Origin: Pseudomonas reidholzensis
Lineage (GTDB): Bacteria; Pseudomonadota; Gammaproteobacteria; Pseudomonadales; Pseudomonadaceae
Reading direction: 5' to 3'
Assembly (NCBI RefSeq): GCF_900536025.1
Contig: NZ_UNOZ01000013.1
Coordinates: 372,001-436,000 of the forward strand
Length of the DNA stretch: 64,000 bases
The notes under the pieces were generated by a model. That model saw only the letters and a program-made list of their open reading frames with translations. It was not told where the DNA came from and did no database searches. Below, piece after piece: positions 62,139 to 64,000 of this stretch (positions are counted from its first letter, which is position 1; each line of letters starts with the position of its first letter). A program made the position numbers and the translations under genes.

Positions 62139-62978
62139 CCAGTCGCTGGCGCCGGCCGCGACCAGCCGGCGCAAGATCGCCAGGGCCTGCTGCAGCGCTT
62201 CGCTGTCACGTTTGCGCGCATACACCAGGTAGGTCGGGTAAGTGAACTCCGGCGCCTCTGGCACCCGCTCGAACACGCCGCTGTCCAGGTACGCCTGGAC
62301 CACCCGCGTACGAAAGTAGCCACTGCCGCCCTGGTCGAGAATGAACTGCAGGGCCAGCGGCCCCAGGTTGAAGCTCAACGCCGCACGCGCGCAGTCGGGC
62401 AGGGCGGCGTCGTGCTGGCGGCGAAACGCTTCGCCCCAGTCGATGTAGATATACGGCTCGGGCCGCGCGACCCGGCGGATGCGGATCAGCTTTTCTTCCA
62501 TCAACTGCTCCACCTGCAGGCCCGGGCCGTAGCTCGGCTGGTACACCAGTACCGCGTCCAGCAGGCCCATCTCGACCTTGCGCAGCAGCGACTCGCCATC
62601 GCTCACCTCGCTGCGGATCGCATGGCTGGGCAGCTCCCGGTGCAGCGCGCTGACCCAGTCGAGCAGCATCGGATTGCCCAGGCTCACCTCGCCGCCGACA
62701 TGCAGCAACTGCTGGCAACCTGACGGTAGCGGCAGGTCGCGGCGCGCCGCTTCCCAGGTTTGCACCAGCTGGTTGGCGTAGGTGATGAAGGCCTCGCCGT
62801 CGCTGGTCAGGCTGACCCCGCTGCGGCTGCGCACGAACAGCTGGCAGCCCAGTTGCTGCTCCAGGCGCTGCACCCGTGCGGTGATCGCGGTCTGCGACAC
62901 GAACAGGCGCTCGGCGGCGGCGACCAGGCTGCCGCCGCGGACGATTTCGAGGAAGGTACGCGCCTGTTCGATATCCAT
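62112..62978 (-). CDS. LysR family transcriptional regulator
   Basis: A 288-residue regulator with the N-terminal winged helix (ARTFLEIVRGGSLVAAAERL, then SQTAITARVQRLEQQLGCQLF) and an effector-binding domain of usual length with no unusual insert. It lies downstream of the leucine-rich-repeat kinase on the same strand (27 bp gap) and converges with the HPP gene, overlapping its end. The target genes are not evident. Confidence 0.9.
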   Translation of the reverse strand: MDIEQARTFLEIVRGGSLVAAAERLFVSQTAITARVQRLEQQLGCQLFVRSRSGVSLTSDGEAFITYANQLVQTWEAARRDLPLPSGCQQLLHVGGEVSLGNPMLLDWVSALHRELPSHAIRSEVSDGESLLRKVEMGLLDAVLVYQPSYGPGLQVEQLMEEKLIRIRRVARPEPYIYIDWGEAFRRQHDAALPDCARAALSFNLGPLALQFILDQGGSGYFRTRVVQAYLDSGVFERVPEAPEFTYPTYLVYARKRDSEALQQALAILRRLVAAGASDWSQRWDPLI

Positions 62979-63005
62979 GATTGAACCCGTTGAGTCAGGT
63001 GGCCG

Positions 63006-64000
63006 CTAGTCTAGAGCCATCGCGGTGGATTGCGCGGCAGGCTGAGCGGTGACACGCGCAGGGCTGCCCTGTTGCAGGTGTGTCAACACCTCGCTGAACA
63101 GCGGCCGGCGGGCAACGTCTGCCTGCCGACAGCGCCGCGCGAGTGCCTGCAGGTCCGCGTCTGGCGGCTCGCAGCGTGCCAGCAGCTCGCCCAGCAGAAT
63201 ACCGAATGCTCGGACTTCCAGGCGCTCCAGCGCCAAGCCCGCCGGGTGAGGGGCGGGCGGATGGAACGAGGCTGCGCCGAAGTCGCCGAGCAAGCAACGG
63301 CCGTCGCTGTCGCAGAGGATATTGTGCGCGTACAGGTCGCCGTGGCTGATGCCGCGGGCGTGCAGGTGGGCGCTGACCGAGGCGATCCCGCTGGCCAGCT
63401 GGCGCAGGGCCGGCAGCGACAGTTGGCGCTCTGCCGGGTAGCGGTCGCGGGTGCAGCTGTCGAGGCTGGGTGGCCCGCCGAGGTTGTGCCAGTCTGCGGG
63501 GATGAGTTGCATTGCCAGCGCGGGCAACTGCTGCGGATGATCGTCGATCCGGCCGGCCAGGGCGACCAGTTGCGGGTGTTCACCGGCGGCGATGTAGGTG
63601 CTCATTTCTGCCAGCGGCGAGCCATCACTGGTGATCGCACCTTTGTACAGTTTGACGGCCAGTGGCGCCTGCTGGAACGTGCAGCGGGCCCGGTGGATCA
63701 CCCCGGAGGCGCCACGGCCAAGCTCGTGGCCTAGCTCGATATCCCTCCAGGCAACGCTCGCGCACGGCGCCGCGCCGGGTGGCGCGACGAAGCCTGCGGG
63801 CAGCGGGTTGTCGGCATAGGCCAGCCAGGCCAGGCGCGGCATCTGCAACAACCAGTCGGGCAGTTCGCTGAGGCCATTGCTGGCAATGCGCAGCAGCTCC
63901 AGGCGCTGGCAGCGCGCCAGGCTGGCCGGCAAGCTGCGCAGGCGGTTGCCCGCCAGCATCAGCTTCTGCAGCTGGGTGCAGTCGCCCAAGGCCTCGGGCA
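63006..64000 (-). CDS. Leucine-rich-repeat serine/threonine protein kinase, 5' part outside the window
   Basis: The visible 331 or so residues are the C-terminal part of a larger protein. The open frame continues without stop to the window edge (ALGDCTQLQKLML is mid-repeat). Leucine-rich repeats (LxxLxLAGNxLxxLP pattern) run first, then a Hanks-type kinase domain: glycine loop GHELGRGASGVIH, the Lys in LAVKLYKG, catalytic loop GISHGDLYAHNILCD (HGD instead of HRD) and DFG in LLGDFGAAS. Neither a signal peptide nor a membrane helix is visible in this part. Kinases joined to leucine-rich repeats resemble eukaryotic receptor or effector kinases; the role in Pseudomonas is unknown. Confidence 0.85.
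   Translation of the reverse strand, partial: PEALGDCTQLQKLMLAGNRLRSLPASLARCQRLELLRIASNGLSELPDWLLQMPRLAWLAYADNPLPAGFVAPPGAAPCASVAWRDIELGHELGRGASGVIHRARCTFQQAPLAVKLYKGAITSDGSPLAEMSTYIAAGEHPQLVALAGRIDDHPQQLPALAMQLIPADWHNLGGPPSLDSCTRDRYPAERQLSLPALRQLASGIASVSAHLHARGISHGDLYAHNILCDSDGRCLLGDFGAASFHPPAPHPAGLALERLEVRAFGILLGELLARCEPPDADLQALARRCRQADVARRPLFSEVLTHLQQGSPARVTAQPAAQSTAMALD

Overview
The window is a GC-rich, densely coded chromosomal segment of a Pseudomonas, most likely of the P. putida group. This rests on the block tig-clpP-clpX-lon-hupB-ppiD, an OprI lipoprotein gene, a prpR-prpB-prpC-acnD-prpF-prpD methylcitrate operon beside acnB, and many REP elements of the GCGGG-N4-CCCGC type typical of P. 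putida. From memory the order resembles the P. putida KT2440 stretch that runs from tig to acnB, apart from an aldarate-catabolism cluster placed between prpD and acnB. I see no tRNA, rRNA, CRISPR array, insertion sequence or prophage.

Layout. 1-8.7 kb: protein quality control (trigger factor, ClpXP, Lon, HU-beta, PpiD), with two heat-shock-like promoters in front of clpX and lon. 8.7-17.4 kb: patatin-like protein, small lipoprotein, CHAD protein, thioesterase, DUF962-like membrane protein, chemotaxis receptor, TatD nuclease, MltF-like lytic transglycosylase, DoxX protein and a small unknown. 17.5-23.3 kb: greB, a YbbA/YbbP-type ABC pair back to back with tesA, a small CxxC protein and an L,D-transpeptidase. 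23.3-25.7 kb: an unusual non-coding zone with three copies of a roughly 300-bp structured repeat, a REP pair, oprI and a small GNAT gene. 25.7-35.1 kb: DAHP synthase, PilZ-like protein, PanE-like reductase, UspA, cysB, a GntR-controlled ABC transporter, cysH and pabB. 35.3-38.4 kb: a three-gene operon of retropepsin-like protease, pseudo-transglutaminase/7TM protein and ATP-grasp ligase. 38.6-47.2 kb: propionate catabolism. 47.3-53.9 kb: a galactarate/aldarate cluster with a divergent LysR regulator. 54-64 kb: acnB, DUF1289 protein, queD, two PepSY proteins with a two-component system, an HPP/CBS membrane protein, a LysR regulator and a leucine-rich-repeat protein kinase cut by the window end.

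How the parts work together. The prp genes turn propionyl-CoA plus oxaloacetate into pyruvate and succinate, and acnB next door can hydrate the methyl-aconitate intermediate. The aldarate cluster feeds 2-oxoglutarate, but the usual 5-dehydro-4-deoxyglucarate dehydratase (kdgD) is absent and a fumarylacetoacetase-family gene stands in the operon instead. cysB and cysH both serve sulfur assimilation.

The points I find most worth pursuing are: the protease/pseudo-transglutaminase/ligase operon; the long repeat, whose second hairpin shows compensatory changes between copies; a nested inverted repeat upstream of acnB; twin ATTGTCGACAAT-type operators at prpR; and AACAACA catabolite-repression-type motifs at three start sites of the aldarate operon.
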